A stretch of DNA of 38,366 nt from an uncultured Synergistales bacterium (GCA_905235395.1 CAJOLN010000013.1:1-38366), one strand, 5' to 3'; numbered from the stretch's first letter, positions 14,862 to 22,799 are shown. The notes: generated by a model from the sequence alone, not told the origin. Program-made: numbers and translations.

Positions 14862-16478
14862 TTATGCCAGTTTTATTGAGTTCAGAAATTCAGCGTTATT
14901 CTCTGTCTGTTTCAGCTTATCGAGAATAAGATTCAATGCACCTGCCTCATCAACTCCCGCAATACGTTTACGCAATATCCATAAGCGTTTAAGCTCATCT
15001 TCAGGCATCAATAATTCTTCGCGTCTCGTACCTGACTTTGTGATGTCAATCGCAGGAAATATTCTCTGTTCCGCAAGTTTTCGCGACAAATGAAGCTCCA
15101 TGTTGCCTGTGCCCTTGAACTCCTCATAGATCACATCATCCATTCGTGAACCTGTATCTGTCAGTGCAGTCCCGATTATCGTCAGACTTCCGCCCTCTTC
15201 AAAATTTCTTGCCGCACCGAAAAATCTCTTTGGGAAATACAATCCTGAAGGGTCAAGTCCTCCTGATAAAGTCCTTCCTGAAGGTGGAACAGTCAAGTTT
15301 GAAGCTCTTGCAAGCCTTGTGATTGAATCAAGAAGAATCACTACGTCACGCTTGGCCTCAACGAGTCTCTTTGCCTTCTCAAGCGCAAGATTGGCTACAC
15401 GAATATGTTCATCTGCCGGTCTGTCAAATGTTGACGCAATAACCTCACCGTCAATTGAGCGTGATATATCCGTAACTTCTTCAGGGCGTTCATCAATCAG
15501 AAGTGCCATTATGATTATGTCAGGAGAATTCGAGGCAATGGCCCGCGCTATACGTTTCAGAAGGGTAGTTTTTCCTGCCTTTGGAGGTGATACTATTAAT
15601 GCCCTCTGTCCGAACCCAATTGGCGCAAACATGTCTACAAGTCTCGTTGCTATATCTTTGGATTCATATTCGAGGCTCAATCTTCTGTCCGGAAATATCG
15701 GAGTCAGTTGTGAAAACATTGGCCTGCGTCTTGAATGTTCAGGGTCAGTGAAATTCACAGTCTCAACTCTCAATAACGCTTCATAATGTTCTTGATCTCT
15801 CGGCGGACGAATCAATCCCCAGATTACATCACCGTTGCGTAATCCGAACCTGCGTATCTGTGATGATGAAAGATATACATCGCTGTCAGTCGGCAGCATT
15901 CCCTTAGGACGAAGAAAACCAAAATTTTCCGGCAATATCTCAAGCGTTCCTCCGCCAAAACGATAATTCATACTCTCCGCCTGTGCCCTCAAAAGTGAGA
16001 TTATCAAATCGTCCTTCCGCATTGTCACAGGAGCATTGACTTCAAATTCTTTCGCCAGCTTTCTCAAATCCGGTGCACTCTTTGTTGAAAGCATTGCATA
16101 CGTGTACTTTGGTTTTGGGTGCTGAATCACTTCTCTATGTACCTGGCGGGTCATGCGCGGAACAGTTCTGACTTCTTCATATTCCTGATCTGATTCATTT
16201 TCTGATTCAGGATATTCTGAATCGTCATTCATGGACTCGTCTGGCTCATCATAGCCTGCATTCTGTATATCTTCGATTTCTTCACGCATTTTCTCTTTCA
16301 CTTCTTCCGGCTCTGGCTGAAGGTTCATCTCTTCAGTGTCCGTCTGCTTACGCTGTACTGATGCTTTCTTTCTTATTGTTGAAGTCGATACTGTCTTACG
16401 TGTACGTATCTTCTTTTGTGTTTCCTGTTTTGTTGATTCTATTTCTGATTCTATTCCTGATGCTTTCTTTTTTGGCAT
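14862..16478 (-). CDS. rho: Transcription termination factor Rho
   Basis: Hexameric RNA-dependent ATPase that ends transcription of untranslated RNA. The order is an N-terminal Rho domain (LRKLAKEFEVNAP, about 138-150), a cold-shock RNA-binding domain (LEILPENFGFLRP, about 179-191), Walker A PPKAGKTT (298-305), LLIDERPEEVTD, and Walker B VILLDSITRLARAS with the Q-loop region following. The 538-residue length exceeds the E. coli form (419) because of an N-terminal extension of about 120 residues, basic over 20-45 and very acidic over 48-105. Such insertions occur in several phyla and may contact RNA or phase-separate. ATG 16478 has an AAGGAAAA SD. It sits between pfkA and the M20 gene. Confidence 0.97.
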   Translation of the reverse strand: MPKKKASGIESEIESTKQETQKKIRTRKTVSTSTIRKKASVQRKQTDTEEMNLQPEPEEVKEKMREEIEDIQNAGYDEPDESMNDDSEYPESENESDQEYEEVRTVPRMTRQVHREVIQHPKPKYTYAMLSTKSAPDLRKLAKEFEVNAPVTMRKDDLIISLLRAQAESMNYRFGGGTLEILPENFGFLRPKGMLPTDSDVYLSSSQIRRFGLRNGDVIWGLIRPPRDQEHYEALLRVETVNFTDPEHSRRRPMFSQLTPIFPDRRLSLEYESKDIATRLVDMFAPIGFGQRALIVSPPKAGKTTLLKRIARAIASNSPDIIIMALLIDERPEEVTDISRSIDGEVIASTFDRPADEHIRVANLALEKAKRLVEAKRDVVILLDSITRLARASNLTVPPSGRTLSGGLDPSGLYFPKRFFGAARNFEEGGSLTIIGTALTDTGSRMDDVIYEEFKGTGNMELHLSRKLAEQRIFPAIDITKSGTRREELLMPEDELKRLWILRKRIAGVDEAGALNLILDKLKQTENNAEFLNSIKLA

Positions 16479-16532
16479 GTATTATTTTTCCTTAAAGTAA
16501 ATTTATGATTATGATGATTTTGTGACAAGAGC

Positions 16533-16560
16533 GGGGAGCATTTTATGATTATTACTCCCC
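16533..16560 (-). other. Stem-loop between pfkA and rho
   Basis: In the minus-strand RNA, GGGGAGUA pairs with UGCUCCCC in an 8-bp stem with one U-G pair. It begins 13 bases after the pfkA stop codon. No T run follows, so it is probably a processing or stability element, or a weak terminator between the two genes. Confidence 0.4.
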
Positions 16561-16572
16561 ATGTTGATGCAA

Positions 16573-17538
16573 TTAATTCATTTTGTTGATAAGGCTCAAC
16601 ATCTCCGGGCTTAAAGATTTATGTTCACTCCATGCTCTTTCTAACGGACTGAGCACGAGCTTATGATTGATGTTGCCTACCATCATTCCAGATTTCCCGA
16701 TTAAGAGATTCTCTGTTGCAAATGCTCCCATTCTCGTTGCAAGAACGATGTCAAACGATGTTGGCGAACCTCCGCGCTGAATGTACCCCAGAACCGTAAC
16801 CCTCGCATCATATCCGCCTGAATCCTGTAGCTGTTCTCTCATCTCTGCCGCAGTCATTACACCCTCAGCAAGAATGATAAGCGTGTGACTTCTGTGTTCT
16901 GCGTATGAACTCTTGAGCCTCTTCGTGAGTTCTCCTATGCTCAAAGGCAGTTCAGGAACAACAACGTACTCTGCTCCTGATGCAACAGCAACTTCAAGCG
17001 CGAGGAAGCCTGCATTGCGTCCCATTACCTCAACGATGAACAATCTCTGATGACTTGATGCTGTATCACGTAACTTCATGATTGCCTCAAGTGCAGTATT
17101 AACCGCCGTGTCGAATCCAATCGTCTCATCAGTGCCGGTTATATCATTGTCGATTGTTCCGGGAATTCCCATTGTAGGAAATCCTAAATCATGAAGTGCC
17201 TTTGCTCCGTGAAATGATCCGTCTCCGCCGATAACTACCAGGCCGTCAATTCCTGCCTTCTTCATCTGTTCAAGTGCTTCTTCGCGTCCCTCTGGTGTCC
17301 TGAAACGTTCACTTCTTGCCGTCTTCAGAATCGTTCCGCCTCTGTGAATGATGCCGCCTACTGCCGCACGGTCAAGAGGAACAAAATCCCCTTCAATGAG
17401 TCCTTCATAGCCGCGCATTACTCCGATGCACTCTTTATCGTTAAACATACATGTGCGGGCTACTGCTCTCACTGCCGCGTTCATTCCTGGTGAGTCTCCT
17501 CCGCTTGTAAGTACAGCGATACGGTCCATCTTGATCAT
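16573..17538 (-). CDS. pfkA: ATP-dependent 6-phosphofructokinase
   Basis: Phosphorylates fructose 6-phosphate to the 1,6-bisphosphate in glycolysis. The motifs are LTSGGDSPGMNAA (residues 10-22), GGDGS (104-108), PGTIDND (126-132, catalytic Asp130), EVMGRNAGFLAL and GYIQRGGSP. Glycines in GGDGS and in PGTIDND, where PPi-dependent enzymes have Asp and Lys, mark it as ATP-using. The 321-residue length is the classic bacterial size. ATG 17538 is supported by the minus-strand SD AAAGGAAG. It lies between a secreted protein gene (71 bases upstream) and rho. Confidence 0.97.
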   Translation of the reverse strand: MIKMDRIAVLTSGGDSPGMNAAVRAVARTCMFNDKECIGVMRGYEGLIEGDFVPLDRAAVGGIIHRGGTILKTARSERFRTPEGREEALEQMKKAGIDGLVVIGGDGSFHGAKALHDLGFPTMGIPGTIDNDITGTDETIGFDTAVNTALEAIMKLRDTASSHQRLFIVEVMGRNAGFLALEVAVASGAEYVVVPELPLSIGELTKRLKSSYAEHRSHTLIILAEGVMTAAEMREQLQDSGGYDARVTVLGYIQRGGSPTSFDIVLATRMGAFATENLLIGKSGMMVGNINHKLVLSPLERAWSEHKSLSPEMLSLINKMN

Positions 17539-17609
17539 AATACAATTCTTCCTTTCATGTTTTTCTTCGGCTGTTGATTTTCGATATATCTGATATTTTA
17601 TCGTTTTAT

Positions 17610-18365
17610 CTATTGTGATTGCAATTCATCTATTCGTGCATTCACTTCTTTATATTCTTTGTCTATTGCCTCAAGCTGTTTCTTTAATGATTCTCTGTCT
17701 GTGTTCAGCTTGTCCATTCTCTTCAGCAGACGGTCAATTTCAAGTCTCGCTGCTGCCTTTCCTCCGCCTACTTTCCCTCTGTCCCTCGCTAAGTCCCATA
17801 CCCAGGTTACATCTCCTCTTGATGATAATGCTACGCTCGGTGCACTGTCGAATACGAGCCTTACATCACGTGCTCCCGCGAGAACTTCCTTTCCTGTCTT
17901 AGGGTCATAACGCGGAAAGAAAACCATTCCGTCACGCGTACCCTGTAATTTGAAGTTGAAGCGTTTCTCATAATCAACAGGTGAATATTTAGTTCGGCCT
18001 ATCATCATTGTGATGTGCTTGTCGAATGGCTGAAGATACACAGGAATTCCGCTGACTGTAATCGAAATATGAAACGGGATTGATTCTGCGAGATTCAAAT
18101 TTTTCAGGAGCGTGTACTTGTAGTTTTCCATTTCGTCGGCTGTCCATAAATTTTTTTCTGCCTCTGATGCTACGAGTGCTTCGACATATTCATTTGAATA
18201 ATACGTTGCTCTGATTCGTATTTCCTGATCTCCTTCTTTAGTTTGGGCTACGGTCTCGTGAGTCCATCGCCTGAGAATTTCTTCACCGTTACTAGCCGCG
18301 AAAGAAGCAGTGCATAAGGTGAGAGAAAAGAGAATGAATGACGCAATAAATTTTCTATTGAGCAT
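17610..18365 (-). CDS. Secreted protein of unknown function with C-terminal coiled coil
   Basis: I do not recognise the family. ATG 18365 is chosen over an in-frame ATG at 18410 because AAGGAAAA precedes it at good spacing and a clean signal peptide then starts the protein (MLNRKFIASFILFSLTLC, cut after ASFA near residue 23). The mature part (about 24-200) is a mixed alpha/beta region with no known motif. The last 45 residues are heptad-patterned and charged (LLKRMDKLNTDRESLKKQLE), a likely coiled coil. The full length is 251 residues. It begins a leftward unit with pfkA and rho and has a good promoter candidate. A periplasmic structural role is possible but unproven. Confidence 0.75.
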   Translation of the reverse strand: MLNRKFIASFILFSLTLCTASFAASNGEEILRRWTHETVAQTKEGDQEIRIRATYYSNEYVEALVASEAEKNLWTADEMENYKYTLLKNLNLAESIPFHISITVSGIPVYLQPFDKHITMMIGRTKYSPVDYEKRFNFKLQGTRDGMVFFPRYDPKTGKEVLAGARDVRLVFDSAPSVALSSRGDVTWVWDLARDRGKVGGGKAAARLEIDRLLKRMDKLNTDRESLKKQLEAIDKEYKEVNARIDELQSQ

Positions 18366-18383
18366 CTGAAATTTTCCTTCCGA

Positions 18384-18409
18384 TTTTGATTTTGCATTTT
18401 GATTTTGCA
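18384..18409. repeat. Perfect 13-bp tandem duplication in a leader
   Basis: TTTTGATTTTGCA occurs twice back to back. It lies between the predicted transcription start (near 18441) and the SD of the leftward secreted-protein gene, so it is transcribed as part of its leader. It is probably a recent slippage duplication. Confidence 0.8.
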
Positions 18410-18447
18410 TAATGGGATTGAAAGTTTATGAGCTAAATTTTCTGAGT

Positions 18448-18475
18448 ATTATACAACAAGTTTTAAGGCTGTCCA
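18448..18475 (-). promoter_or_regulatory. Promoter for the secreted protein-pfkA-rho unit
   Basis: On the minus strand TGGACA (18475-18470) and a perfect TATAAT (18453-18448) are separated by 16 bases, matching 5/6 and 6/6 consensus positions. The predicted start is near 18441, about 75 bases before ATG 18365. It shares a 245-base divergent region with the mmdA promoter. Confidence 0.6.
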
Positions 18476-18527
18476 TAATTCATGTACGCACAAAATTTTA
18501 TGAGAATCATACAGTCAAAGTAAATCT

Positions 18528-18556
18528 TTGCAACGAATTAGTGAATATGATATTCT
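18528..18556 (+). promoter_or_regulatory. Promoter candidate for the mmdA operon
   Basis: TTGCAA (18528-18533) and TATTCT (18551-18556) are separated by 17 bases, each matching 4/6. TGA directly before the second box gives an extended -10 (TGnTATTCT), which raises its likely strength. The start would fall near 18563, with the AAGGAGGAG SD 30 bases on. Confidence 0.45.
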
Positions 18557-18610
18557 AATTTGCATTCAAAAATTTCTTACACAATCCTAAAAAGGAGGAG
18601 CTTGTCGGAT

Positions 18611-20170
18611 ATGGGATTTCGTACAATTGAAGAGCTTTGCGCCGAGCTTGAAGAGAAACGGAAATCTGCACTTGAAGGCGGAGGAAAAGAAGCCGTTGAG
18701 AAGCAGAAATCCAAAGGCAAAGGTACAGCCAGAGAACGCATAGCACAATTGCTTGACCCTGATTCATTCGTTGAGATTGACGAGTTCGTAACGCATCGCT
18801 GCAATAACTTCGGTCTTGAAGAGAGAAAGCCCTTAGGGGACGGAGTAGTGACAGGATACGGAACGATTGAAGGCAGGAAAGTATTTGTGTACAGTCAGGA
18901 CTTCACAGTTTTCGGAGGCTCATTAGGCGAAAAGCACGCGGATAAGATCTGCAAGGTTATGGACATGGCCATGCAAATGGGATGCCCAGTAATAGGGATT
19001 AATGATTCAGGCGGAGCGAGGATTCAGGAAGCACTTGATTCAATGAACGGTTACGGAAAAGTCTTCAAGCGCAACGTAATGGCATCAGGAGTTATTCCGC
19101 AGTTCAGCGTTATCATGGGGCCTACAGCAGGAGGAGCAGTATACAGTCCTGCACTTACGGATTATATTTTCATGGTTGACGGTGAAAGCATAATGCACAT
19201 AACCGGGCCTGAAGTCATCAAGGCAGTAACAGGCGAGGCAATCACGAGCGAAGATTTAGGCGGAGCATGTGCACATAACACGAAGAGTGGAGTTGCACAC
19301 TTTGAAGCAAAAGACGAAGCTGAATGTTTCGCTCAGGTTCGTAAAGTTCTTTCGTATCTCCCATTGAACAACTTAGACGATGCACCCTTCAAAGCAACAT
19401 CGGATGATGTGAACCGTGCAGATGTTTCATTGCGTGAATTAGTCCCAGTGAATCCCAACAAGGGCTATGATGTTCATGAAGTGATTACGCGTGTGGTTGA
19501 TGACGGAGAGTTCACGGAAGTGCAGGCAGGATTCGCGAAGAATGTTGTTACGGGTTATGCACGCATAGGAGGACGCTCAGTAGGAATCGCGGCGAACAAT
19601 GCTGATGTTCTTGCAGGCTGTCTTGATATTGACGCGTCAGATAAGTTATCGCGATTCGTTCGTCATTGTGATGCGTTTAACCTTCCTGTTGTAACTTTCG
19701 TTGATGTACCCGGATATTTGCCCGGAGCAGATCAGGAACATAACGGAATTATCAGAAAGGGAGCAAAGATTCTCTATGCGTACAGTGAAGCTACAGTGCC
19801 TCTTGTAACGGTGATAATGCGGAAGGCTTACGGCGGAGCATATATCGCAATGGGAAGCAAAGTTCTCGGAGCTGATGTTGTGCTTGCATGGCCTCAAGCA
19901 GAGATCGCTGTTATGGGTGCGGAAGGTGCAGCTAATATCGTGTTCAGGAAAGAGATTGAAGCAGCAGATGATCCAAGTGCAAAGAGACTCGAAAAGATTG
20001 ACGAGTACCGTGATGCATTTGCGAATCCCTACAGAGCAGCAGAGAGAGGCTATGTTGACTGCGTAATCATGCCCGAAGAAACACGCAAGGCAGTTGCACA
20101 GGCATTGAACGCAATGGAAAGCAAACGTGAAGGAAGACCCAGCAAGAAACATGGGGTAATTCCTCATTAA
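18611..20170 (+). CDS. mmdA: Carboxyltransferase subunit of a biotin-dependent acyl-CoA decarboxylase (methylmalonyl-CoA decarboxylase alpha type)
   Basis: Carboxyltransferase that moves CO2 from an acyl-CoA, most likely (S)-methylmalonyl-CoA, to biotin on the carrier protein. In the complete enzyme, later decarboxylation of carboxybiotin drives Na+ export. The two crotonase-like halves are clear: GINDSGGARIQEALDSMNGYG and VIMGPTAGGAVYSPALTD in the N-half, and VDVPGYLPGADQEH and RKAYGGAYIAMGSK in the C-half. These oxyanion-hole glycine motifs are the family hallmark. The 519-residue length matches MmdA/PccB. ATG 18611 follows AAGGAGGAG (18592-18600). An OadG-like subunit and a biotin carrier follow. 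A propionyl-CoA carboxylase beta chain would look similar, but the OadG neighbour favours the decarboxylase. Confidence 0.92.
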   Translation: MGFRTIEELCAELEEKRKSALEGGGKEAVEKQKSKGKGTARERIAQLLDPDSFVEIDEFVTHRCNNFGLEERKPLGDGVVTGYGTIEGRKVFVYSQDFTVFGGSLGEKHADKICKVMDMAMQMGCPVIGINDSGGARIQEALDSMNGYGKVFKRNVMASGVIPQFSVIMGPTAGGAVYSPALTDYIFMVDGESIMHITGPEVIKAVTGEAITSEDLGGACAHNTKSGVAHFEAKDEAECFAQVRKVLSYLPLNNLDDAPFKATSDDVNRADVSLRELVPVNPNKGYDVHEVITRVVDDGEFTEVQAGFAKNVVTGYARIGGRSVGIAANNADVLAGCLDIDASDKLSRFVRHCDAFNLPVVTFVDVPGYLPGADQEHNGIIRKGAKILYAYSEATVPLVTVIMRKAYGGAYIAMGSKVLGADVVLAWPQAEIAVMGAEGAANIVFRKEIEAADDPSAKRLEKIDEYRDAFANPYRAAERGYVDCVIMPEETRKAVAQALNAMESKREGRPSKKHGVIPH

Positions 20171-20197
20171 GAGATAAAAGACAGGAGGAAAGAATAA

Positions 20198-20605
20198 ATG
20201 CATTTTGAAGGAATTGCAGGGGCAATTAGTGTCAGCATAGTAGCATTCTCGATAGTGTTCGGAGTTTTGATTGTGCTCACGGGAATGATATTTGCAATGA
20301 GGCTCTTTGCTGGTTCAGGCGGCGAAAAAAAAAATGATGTAGCCCCGCAGAAGTCATCATCTGCTCCAGTGAAAGCAGCTCCTGTTCAGGCCGTTAATGC
20401 TTCGGTTACATCATCGGACAAAGCGAAAATTGTAGCGGCAATTACGGCGGCAATAGTGGAGTTCACCGGCAGTTCTGATTTCAGAATCTTATCGCTACAG
20501 CAGGAAGGTAAAGCAGGAGTGCCCGGTGATTACTGGACGAGCAGGTGGAAGACGGCGGGAATGCTTGCGCTGAATTCAAACAGATTAAACCGCAAGTGGC
20601 ATTAG
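20198..20605 (+). CDS. OadG-like small membrane subunit (decarboxylase gamma/delta chain)
   Basis: Small anchoring subunit of Na+-pumping decarboxylases, which holds the carboxyltransferase and biotin protein at the membrane. The 135 residues contain a single N-terminal membrane segment (about 10-36, SVSIVAFSIVFGVLIVLTG). An Ala/Pro/Ser-rich linker follows, then a soluble tail with KAKIVAAITAAIVEFTGSSD and a WTSRWKTAGML ending, as seen in OadG/MmdD-type proteins. The SD AGGAGGAAAG directly precedes ATG 20198. It is 27 bases after mmdA and 31 before the biotin carrier gene, so one operon. Confidence 0.85.
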   Translation: MHFEGIAGAISVSIVAFSIVFGVLIVLTGMIFAMRLFAGSGGEKKNDVAPQKSSSAPVKAAPVQAVNASVTSSDKAKIVAAITAAIVEFTGSSDFRILSLQQEGKAGVPGDYWTSRWKTAGMLALNSNRLNRKWH

Positions 20606-20636
20606 TAATGACGATAATGAAAGGAGAAAGATAATC

Positions 20637-21047
20637 GTGAGTAATAAATACAGAGTAATAGTTGATGGTACTGCATATACCGTTGAAGTTGAAAGTCTCG
20701 GCGCGGGAAGTGCTGCTCCTGTGATAGCTGCTCCTGCTCCTGCACCCGTTGCACCGGCTCCTGTTGCTGCCCCAGCACCAGCACCAGCACCTGCTCCTGA
20801 AGCACCAGCGGCACCAGCACCAGTGTCAGAAGATGCGATGACAGTTACAGCACCTATGCCCGGAAAAATTCTGAGCATTAAGGTCAACGTTGGAGACAGT
20901 GTGAACAGCGGAGATTTAGTGTTGCTTCTTGAGGCCATGAAAATGGAGAATGAAGTCTTTGCTACAGCATCAGGAAAGGTAACACAGATTCGAGTGAAGT
21001 CAGGCGACAGCGTGAACACAGGCGATGTTCTTATGATGATTGCATAA
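20637..21047 (+). CDS. Biotin carboxyl carrier protein (MmdC/GcdC type)
   Basis: Carries biotin between the carboxyltransferase and the membrane decarboxylase. The 136 residues comprise a short N-terminal strand region (1-20), a long Ala/Pro hinge (about 26-63) that acts as a swinging arm, and a biotinyl domain with EAMKMEN (99-105), where Lys102 receives biotin. The start is GTG 20637, with AAGGAG at 20621-20626. It is the last gene of the unit; a strong terminator stands 26 bases after the stop codon. No membrane beta subunit (MmdB/GcdB/OadB) follows. Confidence 0.95.
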   Translation: MSNKYRVIVDGTAYTVEVESLGAGSAAPVIAAPAPAPVAPAPVAAPAPAPAPAPEAPAAPAPVSEDAMTVTAPMPGKILSIKVNVGDSVNSGDLVLLLEAMKMENEVFATASGKVTQIRVKSGDSVNTGDVLMMIA

Positions 21048-21072
21048 GACTGACGGCATAAAGATAAAATGT

Positions 21073-21107
21073 TCCCTCCTGTGAATTATTGCGGGAGGGA
21101 TTTTTTT
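21073..21107 (+). terminator. Intrinsic terminator of the mmdA operon
   Basis: TCCCTCCTG (21073-21081) pairs with CGGGAGGGA (21092-21100) in a 9-bp stem with one U-G pair and a 10-base loop, followed by seven T. The stem and the TTATTG in its loop closely resemble the pgi terminator at 13566. Confidence 0.92.
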
Positions 21108-21141
21108 AATTCTTAAAGTTCACTCGTGTGCAATAATATAT

Positions 21142-21175
21142 TCAGGAAGTTAATCACGGCTTCCTGATTTTTTTT
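21142..21175 (+). terminator. Second terminator hairpin directly upstream of the helicase gene
   Basis: TCAGGAAG (21142-21149) pairs perfectly with CTTCCTGA (21160-21167) around a 10-base loop and is followed by eight T (21168-21175). It begins 34 bases after the previous terminator and ends 2 bases before the AGGAGAG SD of the helicase gene. It may be a back-up terminator, or an attenuator in the helicase leader. Confidence 0.85.
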
Positions 21176-21197
21176 GCCAGGAGAGATTTATATTTTC

Positions 21198-22799
21198 ATG
21201 AATGATTTTGATTCATACGGACTGAGAAAAGAATTATTATCTGCACTTAATGAACACGGATTCGATTCGCCTATGGAAGTTCAGGACAGAGTATTATCAT
21301 GTGAATGGAACAATGATTTAATCGTGAGAGCAAAGACAGGTTCAGGAAAGACACTCGCATTCTTACTGCCGTTGATGCAGGAAATGAAGATAGGTGAGAA
21401 GAACCCAAGAGTGTTAGTGTTAGCACCAACAAGAGAACTCGCTCAACAGACAGCAGAAGAAGCAGAATTTCTCGGTCATTTTTTGAGAATAAATGTTGCA
21501 TCACTCGTTGGAGGAATGGACATATACCCGCAGTTACGAACATTGAAACACGGAGCAGCAATCATAACAGGCACACCTGGAAGAGTAAGAGATCACATTC
21601 AAAGAGGAACACTCATAACAGATGAGATTGATTCAGTTGTACTTGATGAAGGAGATTTAATGTTAGATATGGGATTTCGTGAGGAACTTGAAGACATTCT
21701 TGACGCAATGCCCAAAGGAAGAAGGTGGTTATTCTCCGCGACAATGCCCGATGAAGTCCGCGAACTTGCAGAACGTTATCTTAATGAGCCTGTTACTCTT
21801 TCAGTTGATGAGGAAGACTCACAGCATGAAGATATCTTGCACCGTGTATATCGAATTCCCTCGAATAAACGCTTTGAGGGATTAGTTGATGTGTTACTGT
21901 GGGAACACCCTTCACGAAGTCTTGTGTTCTGTCATACGAAAATGGAATCAATCGAGATTGCACAGAGATTGCAGGATCATGGGTTCAGTGCTGCGGCGTT
22001 GCAGGGAGATATGACCCAGACAGAACGCAATGCAGTTCTTGCGTCATTCAAATCTGGTTCAGTTCCTTGTCTTGTCGCTACGAATGTTGCCGCAAGAGGT
22101 CTCGATATTGAAGGCGTAAGTCATGTTATACAGCTTGGCCTTCCTGATGACAAAGAGACATTCATTCACAGGAGCGGCAGAACAGGAAGAGCTGGCCATG
22201 AAGGAATAAATTTGATTCTTTTATCGCCTCCAGAAATCCGAAGGTTCAGGGAAATGCTGAAAGGTACGCAGATTCAAACGGAATGGCAGAACATACCAGG
22301 CATAGCAGAAATACGCAGTGCATGGAGAGATTCGGCTGAACAGGATATATTCGCAGCTCCAGTTGATGCTGACTTCGGAGAATGCGTGAAATGGGCAGAA
22401 GATTTAATCACACGTGCTGAACCTAAAGTGATAATCGCAAAATTACTCGCGGTATTGAGCACACGCAACAAAGGCTACAGTTTAGACCGTGAACTTGAAC
22501 GTGAAGAAGAAAAACGTAACAGGAAACCCTCACGTACAATCGCAAAGAGCAAAACATCATCAAAGCCTAAAGGATCATTCATGAGATTCAGAAGCAATAA
22601 GTCTCAGGATGTAGGCCATGTATTGAATGCAATGTGCAGGGCATTGAAAGTTGAACGTTCTGAAATCGGCGCAATAAGGCTGAAAGATAATCATGTTATC
22701 GTTGAACTTATGCCGCTTGCTGTGTCGAGACTTGAGAAAAGCGCAAAAGGTTTATCGAAGTTCGGGCTGTACCCTGATGAGGAAAAGAAGAAACGCTGA
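21198..22799 (+). CDS. DEAD-box RNA helicase, DbpA-like, with DEGD motif II
   Basis: ATP-dependent RNA helicase, probably acting in ribosome assembly or RNA turnover. The order is Q-motif region (YGLRKELLSALNEHGFDSPMEVQ minus its ends), motif I AKTGSGKT, Ia PTRELAQQ, Ib TPGRV, motif II DEGD where the family has DEAD, motif III SAT, then ARGLDIEGVSHVI (motif V) and HRSGRTGRAG (motif VI). A basic linker leads to a C-terminal domain of about 75 residues (VERSEIGAIRLKDNHVIVEL) that resembles the DbpA/CsdA RNA-binding domain. The start ATG 21198 has a SD (AGGAGAG) 12 bases away; an in-frame TTG at 21174 lies inside the T run and is unlikely. The total is 533 residues. Confidence 0.9.
   Translation: MNDFDSYGLRKELLSALNEHGFDSPMEVQDRVLSCEWNNDLIVRAKTGSGKTLAFLLPLMQEMKIGEKNPRVLVLAPTRELAQQTAEEAEFLGHFLRINVASLVGGMDIYPQLRTLKHGAAIITGTPGRVRDHIQRGTLITDEIDSVVLDEGDLMLDMGFREELEDILDAMPKGRRWLFSATMPDEVRELAERYLNEPVTLSVDEEDSQHEDILHRVYRIPSNKRFEGLVDVLLWEHPSRSLVFCHTKMESIEIAQRLQDHGFSAAALQGDMTQTERNAVLASFKSGSVPCLVATNVAARGLDIEGVSHVIQLGLPDDKETFIHRSGRTGRAGHEGINLILLSPPEIRRFREMLKGTQIQTEWQNIPGIAEIRSAWRDSAEQDIFAAPVDADFGECVKWAEDLITRAEPKVIIAKLLAVLSTRNKGYSLDRELEREEEKRNRKPSRTIAKSKTSSKPKGSFMRFRSNKSQDVGHVLNAMCRALKVERSEIGAIRLKDNHVIVELMPLAVSRLEKSAKGLSKFGLYPDEEKKKR

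Noticed and set aside
16533-16560. Full intrinsic terminator between pfkA and rho
   Set aside because: The stem is good, but no T run follows on the minus strand, so I list it only as a stem-loop.
20585-21019. Minus-strand open frame rich in Gly/Ala opposite the biotin carrier gene
   Set aside because: It is the antisense image of the Pro/Ala hinge; no SD and no recognisable domain.
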